Shown here: positions 1 to 8,702 of the stretch, in pieces
Layout of the letters: each line of letters begins with the position of its first letter
Numbering within the stretch: the stretch's first letter is position 1
Origin: an uncultured Bacilli bacterium
GTDB lineage: Bacteria > Bacillota_I > Bacilli_A > RF39 > UBA660
Length of the DNA: 27,407 nucleotides
Reading direction: 5' to 3'
NCBI GenBank assembly: GCA_949440065.1
Contig: CASRZP010000005.1
Location: 1-27,407 of the forward strand
Translations under genes and position numbers: made by a program
Notes under the pieces: model-generated
Told to the model about the DNA's origin: nothing
The model's database searches: none
The model's input: only the letters and a program-made list of their open reading frames with translations

Positions 1-779
1 GATATACTGGTGAAATTATTTATGCAACAAGTACAATAGACTTTTATGAAAGTGCTTATTACTATCGTGGTAAAAATTATTACTATACAGATATCATGAC
101 GCAACCAGGATGCTTTGATATTGATGTTCATGCGATAAACATTGGACAAAATTGTTCTGTTAACTTAGATACATCATGTTACTATAAAGTACGTAATAAA
201 TATTACTGTGTAACAGAAGACTGTGAAAGTGAAGGGACAGGTAAAGGTATTCAATATATTTTTAGACCTATTGATTTAAATGATGTGTTCCCCAATGATC
301 GTGGACCTAGATGGAATTGGAGTTGTAGTGCTACCAATACTTGGGATAAATATTATCCTATCGCACCAGTGTATTTAACAGAAAAAATTGAAGAAAAAGG
401 CTACAATATTTATGGAACATCCGATAGTGAGTATGATGCATCTAATGACTTAGATTATGAAATTACCTTAACACCAACGGTAATGAGAAAAGTTAGACAG
501 TATAATCGTAGTCAAGGAAGTTACTTAAATTATGATGATTATTGCTATCGTGATGATAAAGGGAAAACCGTTTGTAGTAGTAACTTCTTACATGGAGAAA
601 TACAAAAATATGGCGATAACGTCTTAAACAAATCAGGACTAATCGGATGTAACAATCAAAAAGATTCAACAACTTGTGATACCTACTTCAATATTGACTC
701 TTGCTATACTTACTTTAGAAGCAATGGTTGGAGTGAAGAAGATTGTCGTAAAATTGTTCATGAAGTCTATATTGATTAA
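1..779 (+). CDS. Cys-rich secreted surface protein, C-terminal part (5' end outside window)
   Basis: The reading frame is open from position 3 with no stop, so this is the 3' end of a longer gene; the Met at 96 is internal. The residues before it (…GEIIYATSTIDFYESAYYY…) match the interior of the complete paralogue at 4494-6176. From the shared MTQPG onward the two proteins align without gaps over 227 residues, with about 20 differences by hand count (about 91 % identical), and all Cys residues are kept. The many paired Cys and the lack of a membrane segment suggest a disulphide-stabilised extracellular domain. It sits at the upstream edge of the Tad/T4SS block, so a role as a surface or pilus-associated adhesin is inferred. 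The family is not recognised. A terminator follows at 813-853. Confidence 0.8.
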   Translation, partial: YTGEIIYATSTIDFYESAYYYRGKNYYYTDIMTQPGCFDIDVHAINIGQNCSVNLDTSCYYKVRNKYYCVTEDCESEGTGKGIQYIFRPIDLNDVFPNDRGPRWNWSCSATNTWDKYYPIAPVYLTEKIEEKGYNIYGTSDSEYDASNDLDYEITLTPTVMRKVRQYNRSQGSYLNYDDYCYRDDKGKTVCSSNFLHGEIQKYGDNVLNKSGLIGCNNQKDSTTCDTYFNIDSCYTYFRSNGWSEEDCRKIVHEVYID

Positions 780-812
780 AAAATTATCATATAGTATTTG
801 TTACCATATAGA

Positions 813-853
813 ATATAGATTTAGGATTTAATTTCCCTTATCTATATTTTTTT
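813..853 (+). terminator. Rho-independent terminator after the first surface protein
   Basis: An 8-bp perfect inverted repeat (ATATAGAT at 813-820, ATCTATAT at 840-847) closes a 19-nt loop that itself contains AGG/CCT, followed by seven T. It lies 34 nt past the stop codon of the partial gene and ends that transcription unit. The rest of the 780-1032 gap holds one further hairpin (CTTCTTTT/AAAAGAAG, about 910-927) and a possible weak -10 (TATACT at 1000-1005) for the next gene. Confidence 0.7.
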
Positions 854-1032
854 GTTTTTAAATATCAACAATGATAACCATATAAATAAAACTAGAGTGC
901 TATTTAGCTTCTTTTAAAAAAGAAGTCAAGGAGAAATGTCAAATTTAATCGGTTTTTAAAAAAATAATTTTAAGACTTTTTTTCTTTTTAAAAGTAGGGT
1001 ATACTTATTATAGTAGGAAAGTAGGAGAGAAT

Positions 1033-2583
1033 ATGGTATTACGTAAGCCTTATGCATTTTTAATTAAGCATTTCCGCAAGATGAATATCGTTTTGCTCCT
1101 TTTATCATTGGTTATTTGCTACTTAAATTTACAATTATCAGACTTTGTAAAAGACTATCTAACATCAGGCTATTATAACGAACTATTAAATTCTGTAACT
1201 CTATATGTTAACTGGGTATTTTATGTATCAGCTCTCATTGTGATTGTAATATCCGCTATAATGGCTTACTTACTAATGGTCAAGAAAAAACCTGTTATGT
1301 TATATATTGCCATTTGTGTTGAATATATTGCCGTATTTATCATGTTTGCTGTTACATCAAGTTATTTCCAAGGTTTAGATGATCAATTAATTAACTTAAT
1401 GGAGACTAGATTATTGCGTGACTTCTTATTTATCTTTAACATGCCACAATTTGTTTTAGTTATCTTACTTTTTATTCGTTCAATTGGAATTGATTTAAAG
1501 AAATTTGGATTTAAAGAAGATAAAGAATACTTAGAAATTAGAGAAGAAGACCGAGAAGAATTTGAATTTAGTGTTGAAATAGATAAAGATGATTTAAAAA
1601 GAAGAATACGAAAAAGAATTCGTGAGATGCGTTATGTGTACTTAGAACATAAGTTGCTAATTAATACTTTAGTAATTACTTCTACGATTGTCTTAGTCTC
1701 TTTTGGAAGTTATATTTATTTAACTAATCATGTAACTTATCGGGAAAATCAAACTTTTGTTGCCCAAAACTATGGTATCACAGTGAAAAATAGTTACATT
1801 ACCGATAAAGATTATGCAGGAAACATCGTTAGTCAAACTGATGGAAAAACTTTTGTTATTGTTGAACTTTTAGTAGTTAATCAAGGAATCGATCGTCAAA
1901 TGGATGTACAAAAGTTTCTTTTAATGGATAAAAATCAATATTATGCTCCTGTGATTAAATATAATGCAGCGTTTATTGACCTTGGAACACCTTATGAAAA
2001 AAAGACCATGAAAGAAGGAAGTAAGACTAATTTTCTACTTATCTATGAAGTGGATAAATCCTTTGTTAAAAAGAAAAACTATGCCCTATATTATCAAGAA
2101 ATCATCGATAGGATGACAACTAAATATCGTAAAGTGGGAATTAAGCCAAAGGATATATCAGAGGTAAAAGAAGATAGTGATTATATTATGGGAACAGCAC
2201 TTACTATCAATGATAAACCCATTATGTTTAGAAATTATCAAATCGCAAGTTCCTTTGATTATCGTTATGAAAAGTGTAATAGTAATAAATGTAATCTTGT
2301 TAATGGAACCATAAGTTCAAATAATAGAAAAATATTAGAGTTATCTTATCAAGCGTATGATTATAAAAAACAAGAATTATTAGATCTTTTAGAAAAACAA
2401 GGAAAAATTGTTTACCAAATTGATGGACAAACTTATACATCAAACCTTTCCTTAGCGTTAAGTTGGAATAGATATATTGGAGATAGGTTATACTTATATG
2501 TAGATGCTAATATCGAAAGTGCTGCATTTATTAATTTAGAAATTACCTTAAGGCAAAGAAAGTTAGTCTATCATATAAAATAG
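1033..2583 (+). CDS. Five-pass membrane protein with large extracellular domain, unknown function
   Basis: The 516-residue protein starts at ATG 1033, 6 nt after a GGAGA site. Hydrophobic segments lie near residues 17-34, 59-82, 89-110, 128-150 and 208-231. Between the fourth and fifth is a charged loop rich in E, D, K and R (about 160-205). The last 285 residues are hydrophilic and probably extracellular. The part beginning NYGITVKNSYI and running through a hydrophobic strand (TFVIVELLVVNQG) reads like the Ig-like beta fold of the DUF4352 type; this is resemblance only. Two Cys near 414 and 419 could form a disulphide. It lies between two copies of the Cys-rich protein and upstream of the pilin-like stalk gene, so it may be a membrane scaffold or accessory factor of the apparatus. 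No enzymatic motif was seen. Confidence 0.75.
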   Translation: MVLRKPYAFLIKHFRKMNIVLLLLSLVICYLNLQLSDFVKDYLTSGYYNELLNSVTLYVNWVFYVSALIVIVISAIMAYLLMVKKKPVMLYIAICVEYIAVFIMFAVTSSYFQGLDDQLINLMETRLLRDFLFIFNMPQFVLVILLFIRSIGIDLKKFGFKEDKEYLEIREEDREEFEFSVEIDKDDLKRRIRKRIREMRYVYLEHKLLINTLVITSTIVLVSFGSYIYLTNHVTYRENQTFVAQNYGITVKNSYITDKDYAGNIVSQTDGKTFVIVELLVVNQGIDRQMDVQKFLLMDKNQYYAPVIKYNAAFIDLGTPYEKKTMKEGSKTNFLLIYEVDKSFVKKKNYALYYQEIIDRMTTKYRKVGIKPKDISEVKEDSDYIMGTALTINDKPIMFRNYQIASSFDYRYEKCNSNKCNLVNGTISSNNRKILELSYQAYDYKKQELLDLLEKQGKIVYQIDGQTYTSNLSLALSWNRYIGDRLYLYVDANIESAAFINLEITLRQRKLVYHIK

Positions 2584-2613
2584 TTGTCGATTTAAGAATT
2601 TCTATGTTATAAT
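2584..2613 (+). promoter_or_regulatory. Promoter for the stalk / Cys-rich / Tad gene run
   Basis: TTGTCG at 2584-2589, an 18-bp spacer, then TATAAT at 2608-2613 with the extended TG at 2605-2606. It begins directly after the previous stop codon and is followed by a GAGGTGAT ribosome-binding site. The next genes (2638 to 10381) follow with gaps of at most about 13 nt or with overlaps, so this promoter could drive surface proteins and Tad assembly genes together. Confidence 0.65.
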
Positions 2614-2637
2614 AATTTAGAGTAGAGGTGATCTTTG

Positions 2638-4482
2638 ATGGATTTGAAAAAAATCATGAGAAAACATAAAAGTAAATTGATACTTATTTTAAGTGTTGCT
2701 TTTTGTGTGCTTATTATCTTCCTACTTTATATTTTTGTGATAAAAGGATATATCACTTTTCATCAAATGGAAGATAAACTACTTACTACCGCTAAGGATT
2801 ACTATGAAGAAGTAAAAAGTGAATTACCAAAGAAAAACGGTGATGTATCCACTGTTACTTTAGAAATGCTTTACAAATTTAATTGGTTAGATGCCCTACA
2901 TATTCCAGGAAAAAAAGATTTATGTAGTACAAATAGCTGGGTAAAGGTGATTAAAGAAGATGATGAGTACAAATATTACACTTATTTATCTTGTGGAAAA
3001 TATCAATCAAAGACTGATCATGAAGGACCTAAGATGGAATTAAATGGTGATTCTACTATTGTACTAGACTTAAATACGCCATATCAAGAATTAGGGGTAA
3101 AATCAGTAAAGGATAATAAAGATAAAAATATATCCGTTAATCAAGTTGTCATTGATACATCTAAACTTGACACTTCCAAAGTAGGAAGTTATGAGGTTAC
3201 TTATACAATAGAAGATAAATTAAAAAATAAAACAACCTTAACAAGGATAGTACAAGTCAATCATTATTTACGTCAAGAAGTTGTAGCAAAAACAGATGAG
3301 TCGAACATCTTTAAAGGAAATATTGATAACAATTATGTATGGTATTCAGGATTTCTTTGGAGAATCATGTATTTATCTGATAATGATATAAGATTAGTAA
3401 CTGATGAGCCAGTATCGACACTTATGGTAGGGCACTTAATTACTGATTATATGAATTCTGATATGGTAAAATGGTTAAACGATTACTTTAAAAAACATTT
3501 AAATGATAATGAAAATATCATTAAAAGCGATAACGAATGGATAGTTAACAAAATGGATAATGTAGATGAAATGCAAACGATTAACTTAGATATTGGAACA
3601 ATCACTTTAAATGATTATCAAAATTCTTTTGCTAATAATGATACTTATATGAACCAAATGAGTTCTTATGCGTTATTATCGTATAAACTTTATGAACATT
3701 ATGCATATAATCAAGTTAATTATATTGAAAGACAACAGGCTAATTCGTATCAAAGGACTTCATTCGAAATGAAACAATATCGGGATTATACGCCAATGCA
3801 TGTTAGACCTGTGATTGCCATTGAGAAAGATAGCTTAGTTTATAGTGGCGAGGGGACAAAAGATAATCCATATCAATTAACTAGCATGGTTAATGAAAGT
3901 AAGGAGTTAAATAAACATACTTCTGGTGAATACGTATTGTTTTCTAACTTACTTTGGAGAATTGTTCATGTTAATGAAAACGGTACAACACGCTTAGTAT
4001 TAAATCAAAATATCTTTGAAAATGGAGAAAGTAAATTAATTCATTACTTTGATAATAATGGAAACACTAAATTTAATCCTTCCCAAGAAGGAAATATAGG
4101 TTATTATTTAAATAATGATTTTATTCATCGATTAAATGAAGATAAAATTGAGTATAGTGAATTTGATATTACAAATAATAATTTTCATTATGGATATGAG
4201 GGCTTGAAAAAAGATTATATTTCTGCTAAAATAGGAACAATTAGCTTGGGGGAGATGTTTACTACGCAACCAAGTTATATGCCAAATCCAGTTTGGATTA
4301 TGAATGGATGGAAAACACCAAGTGTAGGATTTATTTTGAATGGCTATGTTGCATTTTCTGAATCAAATTTTAATTATTATAGTAAAAGTAAGACAGTAGC
4401 ACGGCCTGTTATCAATTTGAAAAGTGATGTACAAATTGTTAGCGGAAGCGGAACTAGTCTTAATCCATACGTGGTGAAGTAG
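2638..4482 (+). CDS. Membrane-anchored pilin-like stalk protein with Ig-like domain and two DUF6273-like domains
   Basis: The start is taken as ATG 2638, 7 nt from GAGGTG; a TTG codon at 2635 is in frame but too close to that site. Layout: a basic N-terminus, one hydrophobic helix (about 14-36), a charged helix (MEDKLLTTAKDYYEE), then a small domain with two Cys ending YLSCGKY. This N-terminal module recurs in 12691-13800. Next comes a DUF5011/Big_3-type Ig-like domain (about 125-210, ending GSYEVTYTIEDK). Two copies of a WRI-containing module follow (FLWRIMYLS near 240, LLWRIVHVN near 440), each ending RPVI…SGEGT/SGSGT…NPY. That ending is typical of DUF6273-like surface domains. It is probably an anchored, extracellular, pilus-like or adhesive protein. 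The next gene begins 11 nt later. The family names rest on recognition by eye. Confidence 0.7.
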   Translation: MDLKKIMRKHKSKLILILSVAFCVLIIFLLYIFVIKGYITFHQMEDKLLTTAKDYYEEVKSELPKKNGDVSTVTLEMLYKFNWLDALHIPGKKDLCSTNSWVKVIKEDDEYKYYTYLSCGKYQSKTDHEGPKMELNGDSTIVLDLNTPYQELGVKSVKDNKDKNISVNQVVIDTSKLDTSKVGSYEVTYTIEDKLKNKTTLTRIVQVNHYLRQEVVAKTDESNIFKGNIDNNYVWYSGFLWRIMYLSDNDIRLVTDEPVSTLMVGHLITDYMNSDMVKWLNDYFKKHLNDNENIIKSDNEWIVNKMDNVDEMQTINLDIGTITLNDYQNSFANNDTYMNQMSSYALLSYKLYEHYAYNQVNYIERQQANSYQRTSFEMKQYRDYTPMHVRPVIAIEKDSLVYSGEGTKDNPYQLTSMVNESKELNKHTSGEYVLFSNLLWRIVHVNENGTTRLVLNQNIFENGESKLIHYFDNNGNTKFNPSQEGNIGYYLNNDFIHRLNEDKIEYSEFDITNNNFHYGYEGLKKDYISAKIGTISLGEMFTTQPSYMPNPVWIMNGWKTPSVGFILNGYVAFSESNFNYYSKSKTVARPVINLKSDVQIVSGSGTSLNPYVVK

Positions 4483-4493
4483 GGGGAATGAAG

Positions 4494-6176
4494 ATGAAAA
4501 GAAAATTAATTTTTGGAACAATTTTAGGATTTCTAATAGTACCAAATGTAGTATTGGCTGATGCTTGTCCACCGAGTGGAACAGAGTGTCCAGATCCTAG
4601 TGCATCATGTTCTTATACAGAAGAGGTCAATAATTCATGTCATTATGAATGTAAGGAAACATCACGACTAGAGATACCAGGACCCGTGTTGGGAAGTGAT
4701 GGAAAAGGTATTTTAGCAGGAACAGGTTTTGATTTTCCGTTTACTGTTGATACAGAATATCAATGTACTTTAGTAATACATCCAGAGCCAATACCACCAG
4801 AACCTAAGATACCACCGAAACCAAATCCAGGTGATTATTGGTACACAGAATGTGAAACTTGTTGTGATGATTGTCCTCCAGTACATGATAATCCTAGTAC
4901 TGGAGGCCCTGAAGGTTGTAGTGATCCAACGTACGCCGATGCTAATCCAGAAGAGTGCGAAGATGATGAAGGCGGTAACCCAAATACAGGTGCTTGTTCT
5001 TTTGAAGTAGAAGATTTTTGGAATACCAAACCAACAATTCTTCCATCCCTTATTATGGGAACTAAACCAACAGTTATTGATTATTGTGAATGCGGAGAAC
5101 ATAGTTGCAATTGCCGACAAGTATTCGAACAAGACCGATATGATGCTGATTTGGGGGCATATGAAGCAGCTGTTGAAGCACATAAGAAGTGGGAAGAAGA
5201 AAAAGCAAGAATTGAAGCAGAAATTGCTCACTGTGAGTCACTATCCGACTACTCTGGAAGTATGACAACAACAGATTCCAATAAAGTAAGTATGACCATT
5301 GAAGAAAAACAACCTGGTAAAGTTTTGGGACATACCTATACCTTTGGTGAGTTAGAATATACTGGCGCATTTACAATTAAAGCACCATACATCAAAATTG
5401 GAACAGGGGAAATCGTTTACGCAACAACCGTATTAGATTTCTATGAGAGTGCATACTACTATCGAGGTGATAAATATTACTATACCGATATTATGACGCA
5501 ACCAGGATGCTTCGATATTGATGTATCCGCTATCAACATTGGACAAAATTGTACTGTAAACTTAAATACCTCATGTTACTATAAAGTAAGAAATAAATAC
5601 TACTGTGTAACAGAAGATTGTGAAGATGAAGGAACAGGTAAAGGAATACAATACATCTTTAGACCAATTGATTTAACAGATGTTTTTCCAAATGATCGTG
5701 ATCCTAGATGGAACTGGAGTTGTAGTGCAACAAATACATGGGATAGATATTATCCAATCGCACCAGTGTACTTAACCGAGAAAATTGAAGAAAAAGGTTA
5801 TTCCATTTATGGTACATCTGATAAAGAGTATGATAATTCAAATGAATTAGATTATGAAATTACCTTAACTCCAACGGTAATGAGAAAAGTTCGCCAATAT
5901 AATCGTAGTCAAGGAAGCTACCTAAATTACGATGATTATTGCTATCGTGATGATAAGGGAAGAAACGTTTGTAGTAGTAATTTCTTACATAATGAACTTG
6001 AAAAATATGGTGATAATGTCTTAAATAAAACTGGACTAATCGGATGTAACAATCAAAAAGATTCAACAACATGTGATACTTACTTCAACATCGACTCTTG
6101 CTACACATACTTTAGAAACAACGGATGGAGCGAAGAAGATTGCAAAAAAATAGTCCATGAAATATATATAGACTAA
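4494..6176 (+). CDS. Cys-rich secreted surface protein, full-length paralogue
   Basis: ATG 4494 is chosen over ATG 4488 because it lies 7 nt from the GGGGG site, while 4488 is almost on top of it. It has a clear signal peptide (MKRKLIFGTILGFLIVP…VVLADA, cut after about residue 24). A Cys- and Pro-rich segment follows (CPPSG, CPDPS, then PEPIPPEPKIPPKPNP near 95-115, and ETCCDDCPP). A short charged helix (about 225-245) leads into the roughly 230-residue Cys-rich domain shared with the partial gene at 1-779. No LPXTG anchor or C-terminal membrane helix is visible, so retention must come from partners. It is 11 nt after the stalk gene and 13 nt before the first Tad-cluster gene, which ties it to the apparatus. 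The function is unknown; an adhesin or tip component is the inference. Confidence 0.75.
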   Translation: MKRKLIFGTILGFLIVPNVVLADACPPSGTECPDPSASCSYTEEVNNSCHYECKETSRLEIPGPVLGSDGKGILAGTGFDFPFTVDTEYQCTLVIHPEPIPPEPKIPPKPNPGDYWYTECETCCDDCPPVHDNPSTGGPEGCSDPTYADANPEECEDDEGGNPNTGACSFEVEDFWNTKPTILPSLIMGTKPTVIDYCECGEHSCNCRQVFEQDRYDADLGAYEAAVEAHKKWEEEKARIEAEIAHCESLSDYSGSMTTTDSNKVSMTIEEKQPGKVLGHTYTFGELEYTGAFTIKAPYIKIGTGEIVYATTVLDFYESAYYYRGDKYYYTDIMTQPGCFDIDVSAINIGQNCTVNLNTSCYYKVRNKYYCVTEDCEDEGTGKGIQYIFRPIDLTDVFPNDRDPRWNWSCSATNTWDRYYPIAPVYLTEKIEEKGYSIYGTSDKEYDNSNELDYEITLTPTVMRKVRQYNRSQGSYLNYDDYCYRDDKGRNVCSSNFLHNELEKYGDNVLNKTGLIGCNNQKDSTTCDTYFNIDSCYTYFRNNGWSEEDCKKIVHEIYID

Positions 6177-6189
6177 TGGAGGAAGAAAA

Positions 6190-6636
6190 ATGAGTAAAGG
6201 ATTTTTGACAGTAGGAATTATCATACTTAGCCTACTAGCACTTGGTGTAGTCAACATCATTCAAAACTACTTCTCAGGAAACGAGTTAGACTACTATTTA
6301 TTAAAGGAGACAACCGAAGCAAGCATGATTGATGCTGTAGACTTAGGATACTATCGTCTAACAGGTCAACTTCGGATTGATAAAGAACATTTCGTCGAAA
6401 GCTTTGTTAGAAGGTTTTCTCAAAATGTCAACATGGATCGTAACTACAAGATTAGAATTTATGACATCAACGAGACACCACCTAAAGTAAGTATTAAAAT
6501 TGGATCATCAACCAGTGTTACCTTTAATAGCTCAAGCTTTGAAATTAAAAATAGCATTGATGCGATATTGGAAACAAAATATGATGAAAATAGAACCATT
6601 GAAGATATGATGAAAGAAGGTTTATTAAGTCGATGA
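6190..6636 (+). CDS. Small membrane-anchored protein of the Tad cluster (pseudopilin-like, possibly DUF5411)
   Basis: The 148-residue protein has a GGAGGA site 6 nt before the ATG. One N-terminal hydrophobic helix begins right after MSKG (about residues 5-24). It is followed by a helical stretch (NELDYYLLKETTEASMIDAVD) and a beta-rich end (KIRIYDINETPPKVSIKI). This is the shape of a TadE/TadF-type pseudopilin, and the protein resembles the uncharacterised DUF5411 family of Firmicutes. Its stop overlaps the next start as ATGA (6633-6636), so it is translationally coupled to the CpaB-like gene. A role as a minor pilin or assembly factor is inferred from shape and position. Confidence 0.65.
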   Translation: MSKGFLTVGIIILSLLALGVVNIIQNYFSGNELDYYLLKETTEASMIDAVDLGYYRLTGQLRIDKEHFVESFVRRFSQNVNMDRNYKIRIYDINETPPKVSIKIGSSTSVTFNSSSFEIKNSIDAILETKYDENRTIEDMMKEGLLSR

Positions 6637-7436
6637 GTAATTTAGTCGTTGGAATCAAAAGATTCCTTACCAACAAAAACACAGTCACAATTTTGGGGGT
6701 TATCATTGCTATGGTAGTGTTATATCTTGGATATAACCGTCAAGTAGCAGCAGCTACTAATCCAGTAGAAGTACCATATGCTAAAGTTACTATTAATCCA
6801 GGGGTTAGAATTACAAAAGATATGATAGGATACACTAAAGTGCCTACTAAACAAATTCAAGGTGAAGTATTAACCGATGTATCAAAAATCATTAACAAAT
6901 TTAGTAATGCCGATAGCGTTATTCCAAAAGGAAGTTTGTTCTATGCTAGAAGTGTAACGACACAAGAAGTTATTCCAGGAAGTATCATTCTAGATTATCC
7001 AGAAGGATATGTATTATATAACTTTCCAATTGATACCGAGGCATCTTATGGTAACAATATGTTCCCAGGTCACTACATTGATATTTACCTAAAAGCCATC
7101 AACAAAAAAGATGAAGCTAATCCAACCAATGAACCAGATAAAATCATGGTAGGAAAATTATTACAAAATGTTAAAATTCTTGCTGTACAAGATGCAAATG
7201 GACGTAACGTTTTTGAAAACCTAGAAGATATTAAAACACCATCATTAATGATTTTTGCAGTACCAGAAGAATATCATATCTTACTACGTAAAGCTAGCTA
7301 CTTAAGAACATACGATACAACACTAATTCCAGTACCTACAGCAGAAAGTCTAAAAGATGAACCAGGGGAAGTATCATTATCTAGTGAAGAATTAAAAGAT
7401 TTCATTAACCGTGTAACTGTTTGGACAGAATCATAA
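6633..7436 (+). CDS. cpaB: CpaB/RcpC-like SAF-domain Flp pilus assembly protein
   Basis: The 267-residue protein has an N-terminal membrane helix (about 15-35). A SAF-type domain follows (about 45-115), with the typical run VPYAKVTINPGVRITKDMIG and then VPTKQI and IPKGSLFYA. The RcpC-like region covers about 120-240 (IDTEASYGNNMFPGHYIDIY; then LLQNVKILAVQDANG and FAVPEEYHILLRKA). In diderms CpaB/RcpC works with the secretin. Here no secretin is seen, as expected for a monoderm Tad system, and the protein probably spans the cell-wall zone. It overlaps the gene before it by 4 nt and is followed after 12 nt by the ATPase gene. The assignment is firm at family level. Confidence 0.85.
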   Translation: MSNLVVGIKRFLTNKNTVTILGVIIAMVVLYLGYNRQVAAATNPVEVPYAKVTINPGVRITKDMIGYTKVPTKQIQGEVLTDVSKIINKFSNADSVIPKGSLFYARSVTTQEVIPGSIILDYPEGYVLYNFPIDTEASYGNNMFPGHYIDIYLKAINKKDEANPTNEPDKIMVGKLLQNVKILAVQDANGRNVFENLEDIKTPSLMIFAVPEEYHILLRKASYLRTYDTTLIPVPTAESLKDEPGEVSLSSEELKDFINRVTVWTES

Positions 7437-7448
7437 TAGGAGGGTAAA

Positions 7449-8690
7449 ATGAACGAGCAAATATTTGAACAAATTGACTTCGGTGCTTTTAAACCATTGA
7501 TAGACAATGACGATATTACCGATATTTCATACACCAATCATGGACAAGTTTGGATTCGCTCGTTGACGAATGGAAGCCAAAGAATAGAAGTAGCAGGGCT
7601 AAACGATCCTTTCGTAGAAAAGCTAGCCTTCCAATGTTCCAACGTTATGGGAGTAACCTTTAATGCGGCAAGTCCATTTCTGGATGCAGAAAGTAGCGAG
7701 TTACGTCTTAACTTCGTACATGACTCCATTGCAACGAATGGAATTGCCTTGGTTATTCGTAAAACACCAGCTAAAATTAGGTTATCTAAAGACAAATTGT
7801 TAGAAGAAGATTATGTAACAGAAAACATCTTAGATTTTCTTATACAATGCGTACATGGTCATTGCAACGTCATTGTATGTGGAGAAACTGGTTCAGGTAA
7901 AACCGAGTTTGTTAAATATCTAGCATCTCACACCAAAGAAAATGAAAAACTAATTACGATTGAAGATACCCTAGAATTACACTTAGATAAAATTTATCCA
8001 CATCGCGATATTGTATCGATGAAGACCAATAATATTGCTGCATACTCTGATGTATTAGTTACTTGTATGCGACAAAATCCTAAGTGGATACTACTATCCG
8101 AAGTTCGTAGTGCTGAAGCGGTTAGTGCTGTACGTAACTCGATATCATCAGGTCACAACATTTTATCTACCATTCACTCAGATAAAGCAAGTGCCATTCC
8201 TTACCGTCTATATAGCTTGATGGAAACCGATGTTGATGTTGATCAATTCTTATCTACCATCTATAGATACATTCAATTAGGTGTACACATTAAAGCTTAT
8301 TATAGTCAAAAATATGGTAAATTCCATCGTGAAATTGATGAAATTGTAGAGTTTTATGTAGATGATGAGAATAAGCCTATGTCAAGAACTATCTATAAGA
8401 AAGATTTTGAAGGAAACAGTGTTATTGAAGAACCTAGTGCACACTTACTTGATTATCTATCTCGTCAAGGAATTACCATTAGTTCCTTAAAAGAAGCTCA
8501 TCCTAATGTGAAAGTAGATAATCCGTTTGAACAAAAGCAGCCAAATGTAGCGAATCAAACAACTCCTATTGCTAATCAAACAACAGGAGCACCTAATGTA
8601 AACATGGCACAACCGATGAATCCAACGCCAAGTCAAGCGATGGCTCAAGGACAAGCAGTTACCCCTCAAGATGTAATTGAAGAAATTTAA
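7449..8690 (+). CDS. cpaF: CpaF/TadA-type secretion ATPase (VirB11/GspE superfamily)
   Basis: The 413-residue protein is preceded by GGAGGG. Visible motifs are the Walker A GETGSGKT (145-152), an Asp/His-box region after LITIEDTLELHL, a Walker B-like WILLSEVR (213-220) and the His box STIHS (240-244). The N-terminal domain (…DNDDITDISYTNHGQVWI) is the usual CpaF/VirB11 N-domain. It should hydrolyse ATP at the cytoplasmic face to power pilin assembly through TadB and TadC, which follow at once. The last 50 or so residues are a Q/N/P-rich low-complexity tail (…NQTTPIANQTTGAPNV…) not typical of the family. Because a T4SS core lies in the same strand run, it could also serve as the VirB11 of that machine (inference). 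Confidence 0.9.
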   Translation: MNEQIFEQIDFGAFKPLIDNDDITDISYTNHGQVWIRSLTNGSQRIEVAGLNDPFVEKLAFQCSNVMGVTFNAASPFLDAESSELRLNFVHDSIATNGIALVIRKTPAKIRLSKDKLLEEDYVTENILDFLIQCVHGHCNVIVCGETGSGKTEFVKYLASHTKENEKLITIEDTLELHLDKIYPHRDIVSMKTNNIAAYSDVLVTCMRQNPKWILLSEVRSAEAVSAVRNSISSGHNILSTIHSDKASAIPYRLYSLMETDVDVDQFLSTIYRYIQLGVHIKAYYSQKYGKFHREIDEIVEFYVDDENKPMSRTIYKKDFEGNSVIEEPSAHLLDYLSRQGITISSLKEAHPNVKVDNPFEQKQPNVANQTTPIANQTTGAPNVNMAQPMNPTPSQAMAQGQAVTPQDVIEEI

Positions 8691-8702
8691 GGAGGTGAAA
8701 TT

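Noticed and set aside
96..779. Met at 96 as a true gene start
   Set aside because: The frame is open to the window edge and the upstream residues match the interior of the full-length paralogue, so the gene is cut by the window.
4770..5370. Long minus-strand frames opposite the Cys-rich protein (up to 153 aa)
   Set aside because: They lie wholly inside a gene with a signal peptide, ribosome-binding site and a conserved paralogue. The minus-strand products are W/F/I-rich translations of Cys/Pro-rich coding sequence with no start signals.
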